Assembly: GCF_025802015.1 (NCBI RefSeq)
Contig: NZ_JAOYFC010000001.1
Span: 372,001-436,000 of the forward strand
Length of the DNA: 64,000 nt
Reading direction: 5' to 3'
Source: Falsihalocynthiibacter halioticoli
GTDB lineage: Bacteria; Pseudomonadota; Alphaproteobacteria; Rhodobacterales; Rhodobacteraceae
Shown: one piece after another, positions 52,089 to 60,077 of the stretch
Position numbering within the stretch: position 1 is the first letter of the stretch
How the letters are laid out: each line of letters starts with the position of its first letter
Position numbers and translations under genes: made by a program
The notes under the pieces: model-generated
The model's database searches: none
Seen by the model: only the letters and a program-made list of their open reading frames with translations
Told to the model about the DNA's origin: nothing

Positions 52089-53684
52089 ATGTGGGACTAT
52101 CTTAAGCTGATCGTGCTTGCGCTCGTGACGGTACTTGCCGCCATAGCCGCAAACTATGCACGTGATTTTGCATATCAGGTGCATGCCATACTGGTCATGC
52201 TTGTCGCGGGGGGGCTGTTTTTGTGGTCCGTTCGCAAAACCGGCGATCCAAAACCGCCAACCCCGACCGGTTATATGGACGGTGTTATCCGGGCAGGCGC
52301 GATTGCCACGGTGTTCTGGGGTGTCGTCGGTTTTTTGGTCGGTACGTTCATCGCGTTTCAGCTTGCTTTCCCTGTCCTGAACTTTGATTGGGCCCAAGGA
52401 TACGCCAACTTTGGCCGTCTTCGCCCGCTCCATACATCGGCGGTTATTTTTGCCTTTGGTGGCAACGCGCTGATTTGTACAAGCTTTTACGTTGTTCAAC
52501 GTACGTCTGCCGCACGTCTTTGGGGTGGAAATCTGGCGTGGTTCGTTTTTTGGGGGTACAACCTATTTATTGTTCTCGCCGCGACGGGCTACCTTCTCGG
52601 TGCTACCCAGTCCAAAGAATATGCAGAGCCTGAGTGGTATGTAGATATCTGGCTCACAATCGTTTGGGTTGCCTATCTTGTGGTGTACCTCGGCACGATT
52701 ATGAACCGCAAAGAAAAGCACATCTATGTTGCGAACTGGTTCTATCTCGGCTTCATCGTCACTGTTGCGATGCTTCACATCGTCAACAACCTGAGCCTCC
52801 CGGTTTCGATCTTCGGTTCGCGCTCGGTACAGCTCTTTGCTGGTGTTCAGGATGCGATGACACAATGGTGGTACGGCCACAACGCGGTGGGCTTCTTCCT
52901 GACTGCGGGCTTCCTTGGCATGATGTACTACTTCGTGCCGAAACAAGCAGAGCGCCCTGTGTACTCTTACAAGCTGTCGATCATCCACTTTTGGGCGCTG
53001 ATCTTCCTGTATATCTGGGCTGGTCCACACCACCTTCACTATACTGCGCTGCCGGAATGGGCTTCGACACTCGGTATGGTCTTCTCGGTCATTCTCTGGA
53101 TGCCAAGCTGGGGTGGTATGATCAACGGTCTGATGACGCTGCAAGGCGCATGGGACAAACTCCGCACCGACCCGATTATCCGCATGATGGTTGTGTCGAT
53201 CGGTTTCTACGGCATGTCCACTTTCGAAGGTCCGATGATGTCGATCAAAGCTGTGAACTCTCTCAGCCACTACACCGACTGGACTATCGGGCACGTGCAC
53301 TCTGGTGCGCTTGGCTGGAACGGTATGATCACCTTCGGTGCGCTCTACTATCTCTTCCCGAAACTGTGGAACAAAACCGGTCTCTATAGCCTCAAGCTTG
53401 TTAACTGGCACTTCTGGCTGGCGACAATCGGTATCGTTCTCTATGCGGCGTCCATGTGGGTCACCGGCATTATGGAAGGTCTGATGTGGCGTGAAGTTGA
53501 TGCGCAAGGCTTCCTTGTGAACGCTTTCGCCGACACTCTCGGACCGAAGTTCCCGATGTTGGTTGTGCGTGGCCTTGGTGGGGTTCTGTTCCTCGTTGGC
53601 TCGCTGATCATGGCCTATAACCTTTGGATGACTGTTGCGAAAGGCGAGCCTAAGCCCGCCGCCGCAATGGCACCGGCAGAATAA
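52089..53684 (+). CDS. ccoN: Cytochrome cbb3 oxidase subunit I
   Basis: A 531-residue catalytic subunit of the high-affinity haem-copper oxidase. About twelve to fourteen helices carry the histidine ligands: RPLHTSAVIFAFGGN holds a low-spin haem His, WWYGHNAVGFFLTAGF a Cu-B His with the cbb3-type Tyr region, and GPHHLHYTALPEW the paired His. The late segment TIGHVHSGALGWNGM gives the high-spin haem ligands. AGGACGAAGGG lies upstream of ATG 52089. First gene of ccoNOQP, under two FNR boxes. Confidence 0.96.
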   Translation: MWDYLKLIVLALVTVLAAIAANYARDFAYQVHAILVMLVAGGLFLWSVRKTGDPKPPTPTGYMDGVIRAGAIATVFWGVVGFLVGTFIAFQLAFPVLNFDWAQGYANFGRLRPLHTSAVIFAFGGNALICTSFYVVQRTSAARLWGGNLAWFVFWGYNLFIVLAATGYLLGATQSKEYAEPEWYVDIWLTIVWVAYLVVYLGTIMNRKEKHIYVANWFYLGFIVTVAMLHIVNNLSLPVSIFGSRSVQLFAGVQDAMTQWWYGHNAVGFFLTAGFLGMMYYFVPKQAERPVYSYKLSIIHFWALIFLYIWAGPHHLHYTALPEWASTLGMVFSVILWMPSWGGMINGLMTLQGAWDKLRTDPIIRMMVVSIGFYGMSTFEGPMMSIKAVNSLSHYTDWTIGHVHSGALGWNGMITFGALYYLFPKLWNKTGLYSLKLVNWHFWLATIGIVLYAASMWVTGIMEGLMWREVDAQGFLVNAFADTLGPKFPMLVVRGLGGVLFLVGSLIMAYNLWMTVAKGEPKPAAAMAPAE

Positions 53685-53697
53685 GGGGGATTCAGAA

Positions 53698-54423
53698 ATG
53701 GGAATTCTCGACAAACACAAGTTTCTGGAAAAGAACGCAACAGCCCTTCTGGTCGGCAGCCTCTTGGTCGTGTCGGTCGGGGGGATCGTGGAAATCGCTC
53801 CGCTGTTCTATCTGGAAAACACGATTGAAGACGTTGAAGGCATGCGTCCTTACTCTCCGCTCGAATTGGCGGGCCGCGAAGTTTACATTCGTGAAGGGTG
53901 CTATGTCTGTCACAGCCAGATGATCCGTCCAATGCGCGACGAAGTAGAGCGTTACGGACACTATTCTCTGGCAGCGGAAAGCATGTATGACCACCCGTTC
54001 CAGTGGGGGTCAAAGCGGACGGGGCCAGACCTCGCTCGTGTCGGCGGCCGCTACTCGGATGAGTGGCATGTCGATCACCTGCGCGACCCTCAATCGGTTG
54101 TGCCGGAATCGATCATGCCTAAATACGGCTTCCTTGAAGACAAGCTTCTTGACGGCAAATACATCGGTGACCTTCTAAAAACTCATAAGATGGTTGGCGT
54201 GCCTTATACCGAAGAGATGTTGGAAAATGCGCAGGCCGACTTCATGGCCCAAGCTGATCCGGATAGCGATTACGACGATATGCTCGAACGCTATCCCGGC
54301 GCGCAGGTACGGAACTTTGACGGCAAGCCCGGCGTTTCCGAAACCGACGCGTTGATCGCCTATTTGCAAATGTTGGGGACATTGGTTGATTTCTCGACCT
54401 TTACACCCGACCCAACCCGCTAG
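53698..54423 (+). CDS. ccoO: Cytochrome cbb3 oxidase subunit II (mono-haem cytochrome c)
   Basis: A 241-residue membrane-anchored cytochrome c. An N-terminal helix at about residues 15-37 is followed by the haem motif CYVCH (Cys68, Cys71, His72) and the axial-ligand region with VPESIMPKYGF. ATG 53698 follows ccoN by 13 bases. It passes electrons from CcoP to the catalytic subunit. Confidence 0.96.
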   Translation: MGILDKHKFLEKNATALLVGSLLVVSVGGIVEIAPLFYLENTIEDVEGMRPYSPLELAGREVYIREGCYVCHSQMIRPMRDEVERYGHYSLAAESMYDHPFQWGSKRTGPDLARVGGRYSDEWHVDHLRDPQSVVPESIMPKYGFLEDKLLDGKYIGDLLKTHKMVGVPYTEEMLENAQADFMAQADPDSDYDDMLERYPGAQVRNFDGKPGVSETDALIAYLQMLGTLVDFSTFTPDPTR

Positions 54424-54431
54424 GAGGCACC

Positions 54432-54626
54432 ATGTATAGCATCCTACGTGAATTTGCAGATAGCTGGGTCTTGCTCCTGATGTTCCTCTTCTTTGTAGGG
54501 GTGTTCGTCTGGGTATTCCGTCCCGGTAGCAAAAAGGTTCATAGCGATACGGCAGATATACCGTTCCGCCATGAGGATTCTCCGCTGGCCGATGCGCCGC
54601 AAAACGCCCAGAACAAGGAGGCGTGA
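54432..54626 (+). CDS. ccoQ: Cytochrome cbb3 oxidase subunit CcoQ
   Basis: A 64-residue single-helix protein with hydrophobic residues 12-29 and a polar tail that stabilises the cbb3 complex and protects it from oxygen. Length, position between ccoO and ccoP, and the VWVFRPGSKK boundary all match the family. AGGAGG precedes the ATG. Confidence 0.93.
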   Translation: MYSILREFADSWVLLLMFLFFVGVFVWVFRPGSKKVHSDTADIPFRHEDSPLADAPQNAQNKEA

Positions 54627-54628
54627 AC

Positions 54629-55495
54629 ATGTCAAAGAAACCTGTCAAAAAACAACACGAAGATCCGGAAACAACAGGCCACTCCTGGGATGGGATCGAA
54701 GAGTTCAACAACCCGCTTCCGCGTTGGTGGCTCTGGACTTTTTATGCCACGATCATTTGGGGCATTGCCTATACCATCGCCTATCCGGCATGGCCGCTTG
54801 TGAACAAAGCAACTCAGGGGGTTCTTGGGTATTCCACTCGTGAAGAAGTTGCCAAGGATATCGCATCCTTTAACGAGGCGAACGCGGAAATCCGTGCCAA
54901 GCTCGTTTCAACCGACCTAACTGAAGTTGAAAACGATGCTGACCTGACACGCTTTGCAACGGCTGGTGGCGCCGCGGTATTCCGCACATGGTGCGCACAG
55001 TGTCACGGCTCTGGTGCGGCTGGTGCGGTTGGATATCCGAACCTGCTGGATGATGACTGGCTCTGGGGGGGTGATATCGAGGCGATCTATGAAACTGTCG
55101 CCCATGGTATCCGCAACGAAGACTACGACGATGCGCGTTACTCCGAAATGCCCAAGTTCGGCGAGATTCTCGAGAATGAGGAAATCGAACAAGTGGTTGA
55201 ATATGTGCTGTCCATCTCTGGGCAGGAACATGACGCAACGCTCGCTTCCTCTGGAGCGGTTGTCTACGAAGATAATTGCTCTGCATGTCACGCAGAAGAT
55301 GGCACAGGTGACCGAAGTCAAGGCGCACCGAATCTGACTGATGCAATCTGGCTTTACGGTGGTGATCGTGAGTCCCTTACGGACACTGTCGTAAACGCTC
55401 GGTACGGGGTTATGCCTGGTTGGTCTAATCGCTTGTCCGAAGCAGATATTCGCGCCGTCTCCTTCTACGTCCACAACTTGGGCGGCGGCGAATAA
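54629..55495 (+). CDS. ccoP: Cytochrome cbb3 oxidase subunit III (di-haem cytochrome c)
   Basis: A 288-residue protein with an N-terminal helix (about residues 33-58, after the typical HSWDGIEEFNNPLPRWW) and two cytochrome c domains with motifs CAQCH (Cys122, Cys125, His126) and CSACH (Cys217, Cys220, His221). It accepts electrons from soluble or anchored cytochrome c. GTG 54623 is in frame but AAGGAGG lies at the best distance from ATG 54629. It is the last gene of ccoNOQP. Confidence 0.95.
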   Translation: MSKKPVKKQHEDPETTGHSWDGIEEFNNPLPRWWLWTFYATIIWGIAYTIAYPAWPLVNKATQGVLGYSTREEVAKDIASFNEANAEIRAKLVSTDLTEVENDADLTRFATAGGAAVFRTWCAQCHGSGAAGAVGYPNLLDDDWLWGGDIEAIYETVAHGIRNEDYDDARYSEMPKFGEILENEEIEQVVEYVLSISGQEHDATLASSGAVVYEDNCSACHAEDGTGDRSQGAPNLTDAIWLYGGDRESLTDTVVNARYGVMPGWSNRLSEADIRAVSFYVHNLGGGE

Positions 55496-55522
55496 CAACA
55501 AGTTCCGGAGGGAAACCTCTGG

Positions 55523-55573
55523 TTGGTGCCGACCGCCCGTCCTGTTCGCGCGTTTCCTGGGGGTTGGCACCAA
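55523..55573 (+). other. Structured RNA element after ccoP
   Basis: TTGGTGCCGACC pairs with GGTTGGCACCAA (12 bp, one G-T) around a 27-base loop. It is followed by A residues, not T, so on this strand it is not a terminator. Confidence 0.5.
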
Positions 55574-55580
55574 AAAAACT

Positions 55581-55618
55581 AAGTGGCGGAGCTCTGTCCT
55601 GGGCTTCGCCACTTTTTT
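55581..55618 (+). terminator. Terminator of ccoNOQP
   Basis: AAGTGGCGGAGC pairs with GCTTCGCCACTT (one wobble) and is followed by a T-run. It is the second hairpin after ccoP. Confidence 0.85.
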
Positions 55619-55681
55619 GTCTGCGGCCAAGCGGCGCATGCACGACCTGTCGCAGGGACAATTCGGAAATCCCGTGAAACT

Positions 55682-55695
55682 TTGATACACATCAA
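55682..55695 (+). promoter_or_regulatory. FNR box upstream of ccoG
   Basis: TTGATACACATCAA, a full consensus FNR site 58 bases before the ccoG ATG. A class II -10 would fall at about 55718-55723, where only a poor match exists. Confidence 0.82.
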
Positions 55696-55753
55696 GGAAG
55701 TTCCACGTGATTCAACCCACGAAGGCAACGCGAAACAGGACAATGGAGGCGCT

Positions 55754-57187
55754 ATGAGTGCGTCAGAAACACCACCGAAGCTCTATGCAGCTCACGAACC
55801 GGTATTCCCGAAGCGGGTTTACGGCACATTTCGAACACTGAAGTGGTGGATCTTGGCGGTAACGCTTGGAATCTACTATTTACTTCCGTGGATTCGTTGG
55901 GATCGTGGCGATAAGCTGCCCGATCAGGCTGTTTTGGTTGATCTTGCCAATCGGCGCTTCTTTTTCTTCTGGATCGAGATTTGGCCGCACGAGTTCTATT
56001 TCGTTGCGGGGCTGCTCATTATGGCGGGCCTTGGGTTGTTCCTGTTTACCTCGGCGCTTGGGCGCGTGTGGTGCGGATATGCATGCCCGCAAACGGTCTG
56101 GACAGACTTGTTTATCCTTGTCGAGCGCTGGATCGAGGGCGACCGAAATGCGCGCGTACGCCTTTGGAATGCAAAGTGGGACCTGCGAAAAATCAGGCTA
56201 CGGCTGTTTAAGTGGGTTGTCTGGCTGTTGATTGCGGTCGCCACAGGGGGCGCATGGGTTTTCTACTTTACTGACGCGCCGCAATTGGCCGTTGATCTGG
56301 TTACGTTGAACGCGCACCCGATTGCCTACACGACCATTGTGATTCTCACGCTCACTACCTTTGTGTTCGGTGGCTTCATGCGCGAGCAGGTCTGTATCTA
56401 CATGTGCCCTTGGCCGCGTATTCAGGCGGCGATGATGGACGAAGACACATTGGTCGTTGCCTATCGTGAGTGGCGCGGAGAGCCGCGCGGCAAGCACCGC
56501 AAGAAGCAAGACCCAGAGGCGGAGCCGTTGGGAGACTGTATCGATTGTATGGCTTGCGTGAATGTATGCCCCGTTGGCATCGATATCCGCGATGGTCAGC
56601 AAATGGAGTGTATCACGTGCGCGCTGTGCATCGATGCCTGCGACGACATCATGGACAAGATCGGTAAGCCACGCGGGCTCATCGATTACATGGCTCTTAA
56701 GGATGAGGAAGCCGAACGCGCAGGCGAAGAGCCGCGCAACATATGGAAACACATCCTGCGGCCGCGCACGCTTCTGTACACAGGGCTTTGGTCTGCTGTG
56801 GGGTTCGCGCTGGTGTTTGCGCTGTTTATTCGCAGCGATATCAACATCACCGTTTCCCCTGTTCGAAACCCGACCTTCGTAACTCTTTCTGACGGGTCGA
56901 TCCGCAACACATACGATGTGCGGCTCCGCAACAAACACGGCGAGGATCGAGACTTTGCGATGTCGCTGACCAGCGAAGAGCAGCTTGAACTTTCGCTGGA
57001 AGGGGAAGATGATCTGACTGTTCGGGTTCCTGCGGACTCAACGTTCCTTCAGCGCGTCTATGTCACTGCGCCGAGTGGAACACAGGCAACAACAATGCAA
57101 TCCGCTCCTCTGCGGCTTTGGATCACAGATGTTGTGAATGAAGACAGAGCCTCAAAAGACACGGTATTCAACGGAAACGCAAAATGA
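55754..57187 (+). CDS. ccoG: Cytochrome c oxidase accessory protein CcoG (FixG-type ferredoxin)
   Basis: A 477-residue membrane protein with about five helices and two ferredoxin-like clusters: CIDCMACVNVCPVGID and CITCALCIDACDD. A first CxxxCP region (WCGYACPQTVW) and CIYMCPWPR are also present. A C-terminal Ig-like domain lies in the periplasm. CcoG helps reduce copper for the cbb3 active site. ATG 55754 is behind GGAGG; the longer open frame upstream runs through the promoter. Starts ccoGHIS. Confidence 0.93.
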   Translation: MSASETPPKLYAAHEPVFPKRVYGTFRTLKWWILAVTLGIYYLLPWIRWDRGDKLPDQAVLVDLANRRFFFFWIEIWPHEFYFVAGLLIMAGLGLFLFTSALGRVWCGYACPQTVWTDLFILVERWIEGDRNARVRLWNAKWDLRKIRLRLFKWVVWLLIAVATGGAWVFYFTDAPQLAVDLVTLNAHPIAYTTIVILTLTTFVFGGFMREQVCIYMCPWPRIQAAMMDEDTLVVAYREWRGEPRGKHRKKQDPEAEPLGDCIDCMACVNVCPVGIDIRDGQQMECITCALCIDACDDIMDKIGKPRGLIDYMALKDEEAERAGEEPRNIWKHILRPRTLLYTGLWSAVGFALVFALFIRSDINITVSPVRNPTFVTLSDGSIRNTYDVRLRNKHGEDRDFAMSLTSEEQLELSLEGEDDLTVRVPADSTFLQRVYVTAPSGTQATTMQSAPLRLWITDVVNEDRASKDTVFNGNAK

Positions 57188-57651
57188 CCAAACAACGCGA
57201 AATCACAGGACGACAGGTCTTTTTCTTTGTATCGGGCGCTTTTGCGATTGTGATCGGTGTGAACCTGACGCTCGCTTATAATGCCGTCAAAACCTTTCCA
57301 GGACTGGAGGTTAAGAACTCCTACGTGGCGAGCCAGCAATACGACGAGGTGCGCGCTGCGCAAGAGGCGCTGGGCTGGACGGTTGAGCCGACCTATGCAG
57401 ATGGCGTGCTTGAGCTTGCGGTAACTGATGCAGACGGCGCGCCGGTTGAGGTTTTGAACCTCAGGGGCATTCTTGGGCGCGCGACGCATACGCGGCAGGA
57501 TATGACACCGGAATTCACGTTCGCCAACGGCGTATACAGCACTCCGGTTGAGCTTGATCGTGGGAACTGGAATTTTCGGATGCAGGCAACTGCGCCGGAT
57601 GGAACGCCCTTTCAGCAGCGCGTTGTCATTCACGTAAGAAAGCAGAAATGA
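57184..57651 (+). CDS. ccoH: FixH/CcoH cbb3 assembly protein
   Basis: A 155-residue protein of the FixH family: an N-terminal membrane helix (FFVSGAFAIVIGVNLTLAYNA) and a periplasmic beta-rich domain. It binds the assembling cbb3 subunits. Overlaps ccoG by 4 bases (ATGA) and ccoI by 4 bases, so the three are coupled. Confidence 0.92.
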   Translation: MTKQREITGRQVFFFVSGAFAIVIGVNLTLAYNAVKTFPGLEVKNSYVASQQYDEVRAAQEALGWTVEPTYADGVLELAVTDADGAPVEVLNLRGILGRATHTRQDMTPEFTFANGVYSTPVELDRGNWNFRMQATAPDGTPFQQRVVIHVRKQK

Positions 57652-59840
57652 GTGACCTGACAGCAAATTCGTCGGCGTGTCCGGCCTGCGTTGTTGCTCC
57701 TGCCGCAACCGAGGTTGCAGCGCGGGTGGATGCCGCTGCGCCTGCGGGTGCGATTTTGCTGTCGTTGCCGACAATCCATTGCTCAGCCTGTATCTCCTCT
57801 GTTGAACGTACCCTAAACGCGATGAGCGGCGTGAATTCTGCGCGTGTTAATCTCACATTAAAGCGGGCATCGGTTGAGGCTGAACCATCTGTCGGGATTG
57901 ATGACCTGACAACCGCGCTGGAAAACGCCGGTTTCGAAGCTCATGAACTGGATGCGAGTGCCATCGCCGCCACCGAAACCAACAAGGCGGGCCGTGATCT
58001 TTTGATGCGGCTTGCGGTTGCTTTCTTTGCGTCGATGAATGTGATGCTTTTGTCCGTTGCAGTTTGGTCCGGTGCCGAAGATGCCACGCGGGATATGTTC
58101 CACTGGATATCTGCTGCGATTGCCTTTCCGGCCATTGGCTTCTCTGCGCAGCCGTTTTTCAAAAGCGCATGGGCGGCGCTCTCCAAGAAGCGGATGAACA
58201 TGGACGTGCCGATTGCCTTGGCGATCGCGCTCGCGCTTGGAACGTCTCTCTATGAAACGGCCCATTCGGGCGAGCATGCCTATTTTGACGCGGCGCTTAC
58301 ACTTACCTGCTTCCTTCTTGCGGGCCGCTACCTTGATCACCGCACGCGCGCGGTTGCACGATCCGCCGCCGAAGAACTTGCTGCGTTGGAGGTGCCGCGT
58401 GCTTTGCGGATTGTCCTTGGCCCGAATGGCGAAAAGATCGAAGAAACGGTTCTTATTTCTGACCTTACCAAGGGTGATCTGCTTCTTGTTAAGCCTGGTG
58501 GTCGAATGCCGGTGGACGGTGAGGTTGTTGAAGGGAAAAGCGAGCTTGATCGTTCGCTGCTGACCGGTGAAACGCTTCCTGCCTTTGTTGAGCAGGGGCA
58601 GTTGGTTAGCGCGGGAGAGGTGAACCTGACGGGCCCGCTTGTGGTTCGAACAACGGCATTCGGGCGCGATACGTCCCTGCATCGGATGGCGGACCTTGTT
58701 GCGATCGCTGAAAGTGGCCGCAATCGATACACGTCACTTGCCGATAAGGCCGCCAAACTCTATGCGCCCGGTGTGCATATCCTTGCGGGGCTTTCGTTTA
58801 TTGGCTGGTATATCTTTACCCAAGACATGCGCACGGCGATCAACATCGCGGCGGCTGTTCTTATTATCACCTGTCCCTGTGCGCTTGGCCTTGCTGTTCC
58901 TGCGGTGACAACGGCGGCTTCTGGGCGGCTTTTCAAACGTGGCATGCTCATCAAGCACGAGACAGCATTGGAGCGATTGGCTGAGGTGAAGTCGGTTGTT
59001 TTTGACAAAACCGGTACGCTGACCAATGGCACGCCTGTTTTCCTCGACGAGGGCCAAAACGCCAATGATCTCGCGGTTTCCATCGGTCTTGCCAAGGCAT
59101 CAGCTCACCCGCTTGCGCAGGCATTGGTCCAAACAGATAAACCAGCGGCATTGATTGACGAGATCAAAGAGGTTCCTGGCTATGGAGTTGAGGGCCAGTG
59201 GAATGGGCAGCGTGTTCGGCTGGGTCGCGGCGCTTGGGTTGGGGCAACGGATGAGAGTTTTGAAGGCCCAACCACATGGCTTCGCATTGGAGAAAATGCT
59301 CCAGTTCGGTTCGGTTTCCGCGATACGCTGCGCACCGGTGCACGCGAAGCAGTGAGCGAGCTATTGGCGCGCGGTGTGCCTGTCCACCTGATCTCTGGGG
59401 ATACCAAGCCTTCGGTAGCAGCACTTGCACGTGAGCTTGGGATAACCAATTGGCAAGCGGGCGTTTTGCCCGAAGAGAAGGCCGGATATATCAACGACCT
59501 CTCGCAATCCGGCCCTGTGTTGATGGTTGGTGACGGTTTGAACGACACTGCTGCGCTCGCAGCGGCGCATGTCTCGATATCACCAGCGTCTGCTTTAGAT
59601 GCTGCACGAGTCGCTTCGGATATCGTTTTGCTTGGAAGTGACCTAAGCTCGTTGCCAGAAGCGCTTACGACGGCACAGAAGTCGACCAAACGGATCAGAG
59701 AGAATTTCCGAATCGCAACGCTGTATAACTTCATCGCAGTGCCAATTGCCGTCGCAGGGCTTGCAACTCCGCTTGCTGCTGCGCTGGCAATGTCGCTTAG
59801 TTCGATCACCGTTTCACTAAACGCGCTACGTCTTAGGTAA
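57648..59840 (+). CDS. ccoI: Copper-translocating P-type ATPase CcoI (FixI type)
   Basis: A 730-residue P1B ATPase that supplies copper for the cbb3 oxidase. An N-terminal CPAC at residues 11-14 precedes the metal-binding HMA motif HCSACISS (Cys45, Cys48). The membrane Cu site is Cys409-Pro-Cys411, the phosphorylation site is Asp453 in DKTGTLT, and MVGDGLNDTAAL holds the hinge. About eight helices. It overlaps ccoH. Confidence 0.94.
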   Translation: MSDLTANSSACPACVVAPAATEVAARVDAAAPAGAILLSLPTIHCSACISSVERTLNAMSGVNSARVNLTLKRASVEAEPSVGIDDLTTALENAGFEAHELDASAIAATETNKAGRDLLMRLAVAFFASMNVMLLSVAVWSGAEDATRDMFHWISAAIAFPAIGFSAQPFFKSAWAALSKKRMNMDVPIALAIALALGTSLYETAHSGEHAYFDAALTLTCFLLAGRYLDHRTRAVARSAAEELAALEVPRALRIVLGPNGEKIEETVLISDLTKGDLLLVKPGGRMPVDGEVVEGKSELDRSLLTGETLPAFVEQGQLVSAGEVNLTGPLVVRTTAFGRDTSLHRMADLVAIAESGRNRYTSLADKAAKLYAPGVHILAGLSFIGWYIFTQDMRTAINIAAAVLIITCPCALGLAVPAVTTAASGRLFKRGMLIKHETALERLAEVKSVVFDKTGTLTNGTPVFLDEGQNANDLAVSIGLAKASAHPLAQALVQTDKPAALIDEIKEVPGYGVEGQWNGQRVRLGRGAWVGATDESFEGPTTWLRIGENAPVRFGFRDTLRTGAREAVSELLARGVPVHLISGDTKPSVAALARELGITNWQAGVLPEEKAGYINDLSQSGPVLMVGDGLNDTAALAAAHVSISPASALDAARVASDIVLLGSDLSSLPEALTTAQKSTKRIRENFRIATLYNFIAVPIAVAGLATPLAAALAMSLSSITVSLNALRLR

Positions 59841-59843
59841 TCC

Positions 59844-60002
59844 ATGGAAATTCTCGCCTACCTCATCCCGATCTCGCTTGGCCTTGGAGGTCTTGGGCTT
59901 GCGGCGTTCTTTTGGGCGCTGAAGCACGGGCAATTCGATGATCCGAAAGGCGATGGTGCGCGTTTTCTCAACGATGATTGGGACGACGATCCGCGCCCCT
60001 AA
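59844..60002 (+). CDS. ccoS: cbb3 oxidase assembly protein CcoS
   Basis: A 52-residue single-helix protein, MEILAYLIPISLGLGGLGLA at the start and an acidic Asp-rich tail (NDDWDDDPRP). CcoS proteins are needed to insert haem and copper into CcoN. It lies three bases after ccoI and completes ccoGHIS. The family's aromatic FFWALKHGQFDD segment is present. Confidence 0.92.
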   Translation: MEILAYLIPISLGLGGLGLAAFFWALKHGQFDDPKGDGARFLNDDWDDDPRP

Positions 60003-60028
60003 GCACCAATTAAGCAGCGTAAAACGAA

Positions 60029-60052
60029 AACGGCACCCCGTGAGGTGCCGTT
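60029..60052. terminator. Hairpin terminator between ccoS and the carboxypeptidase gene
   Basis: AACGGCACC pairs perfectly with GGTGCCGTT around CCGTGA, between convergent genes. Confidence 0.75.
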
Positions 60053-60077
60053 GCTCATAAGTCTAATGCGTTTAGGT

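Noticed and set aside
52563..53720. A 385-codon open frame on the minus strand opposite ccoN and the start of ccoO
   Set aside because: It is His/Arg-rich, lacks recognisable domains, and lies fully over a conserved oxidase gene.
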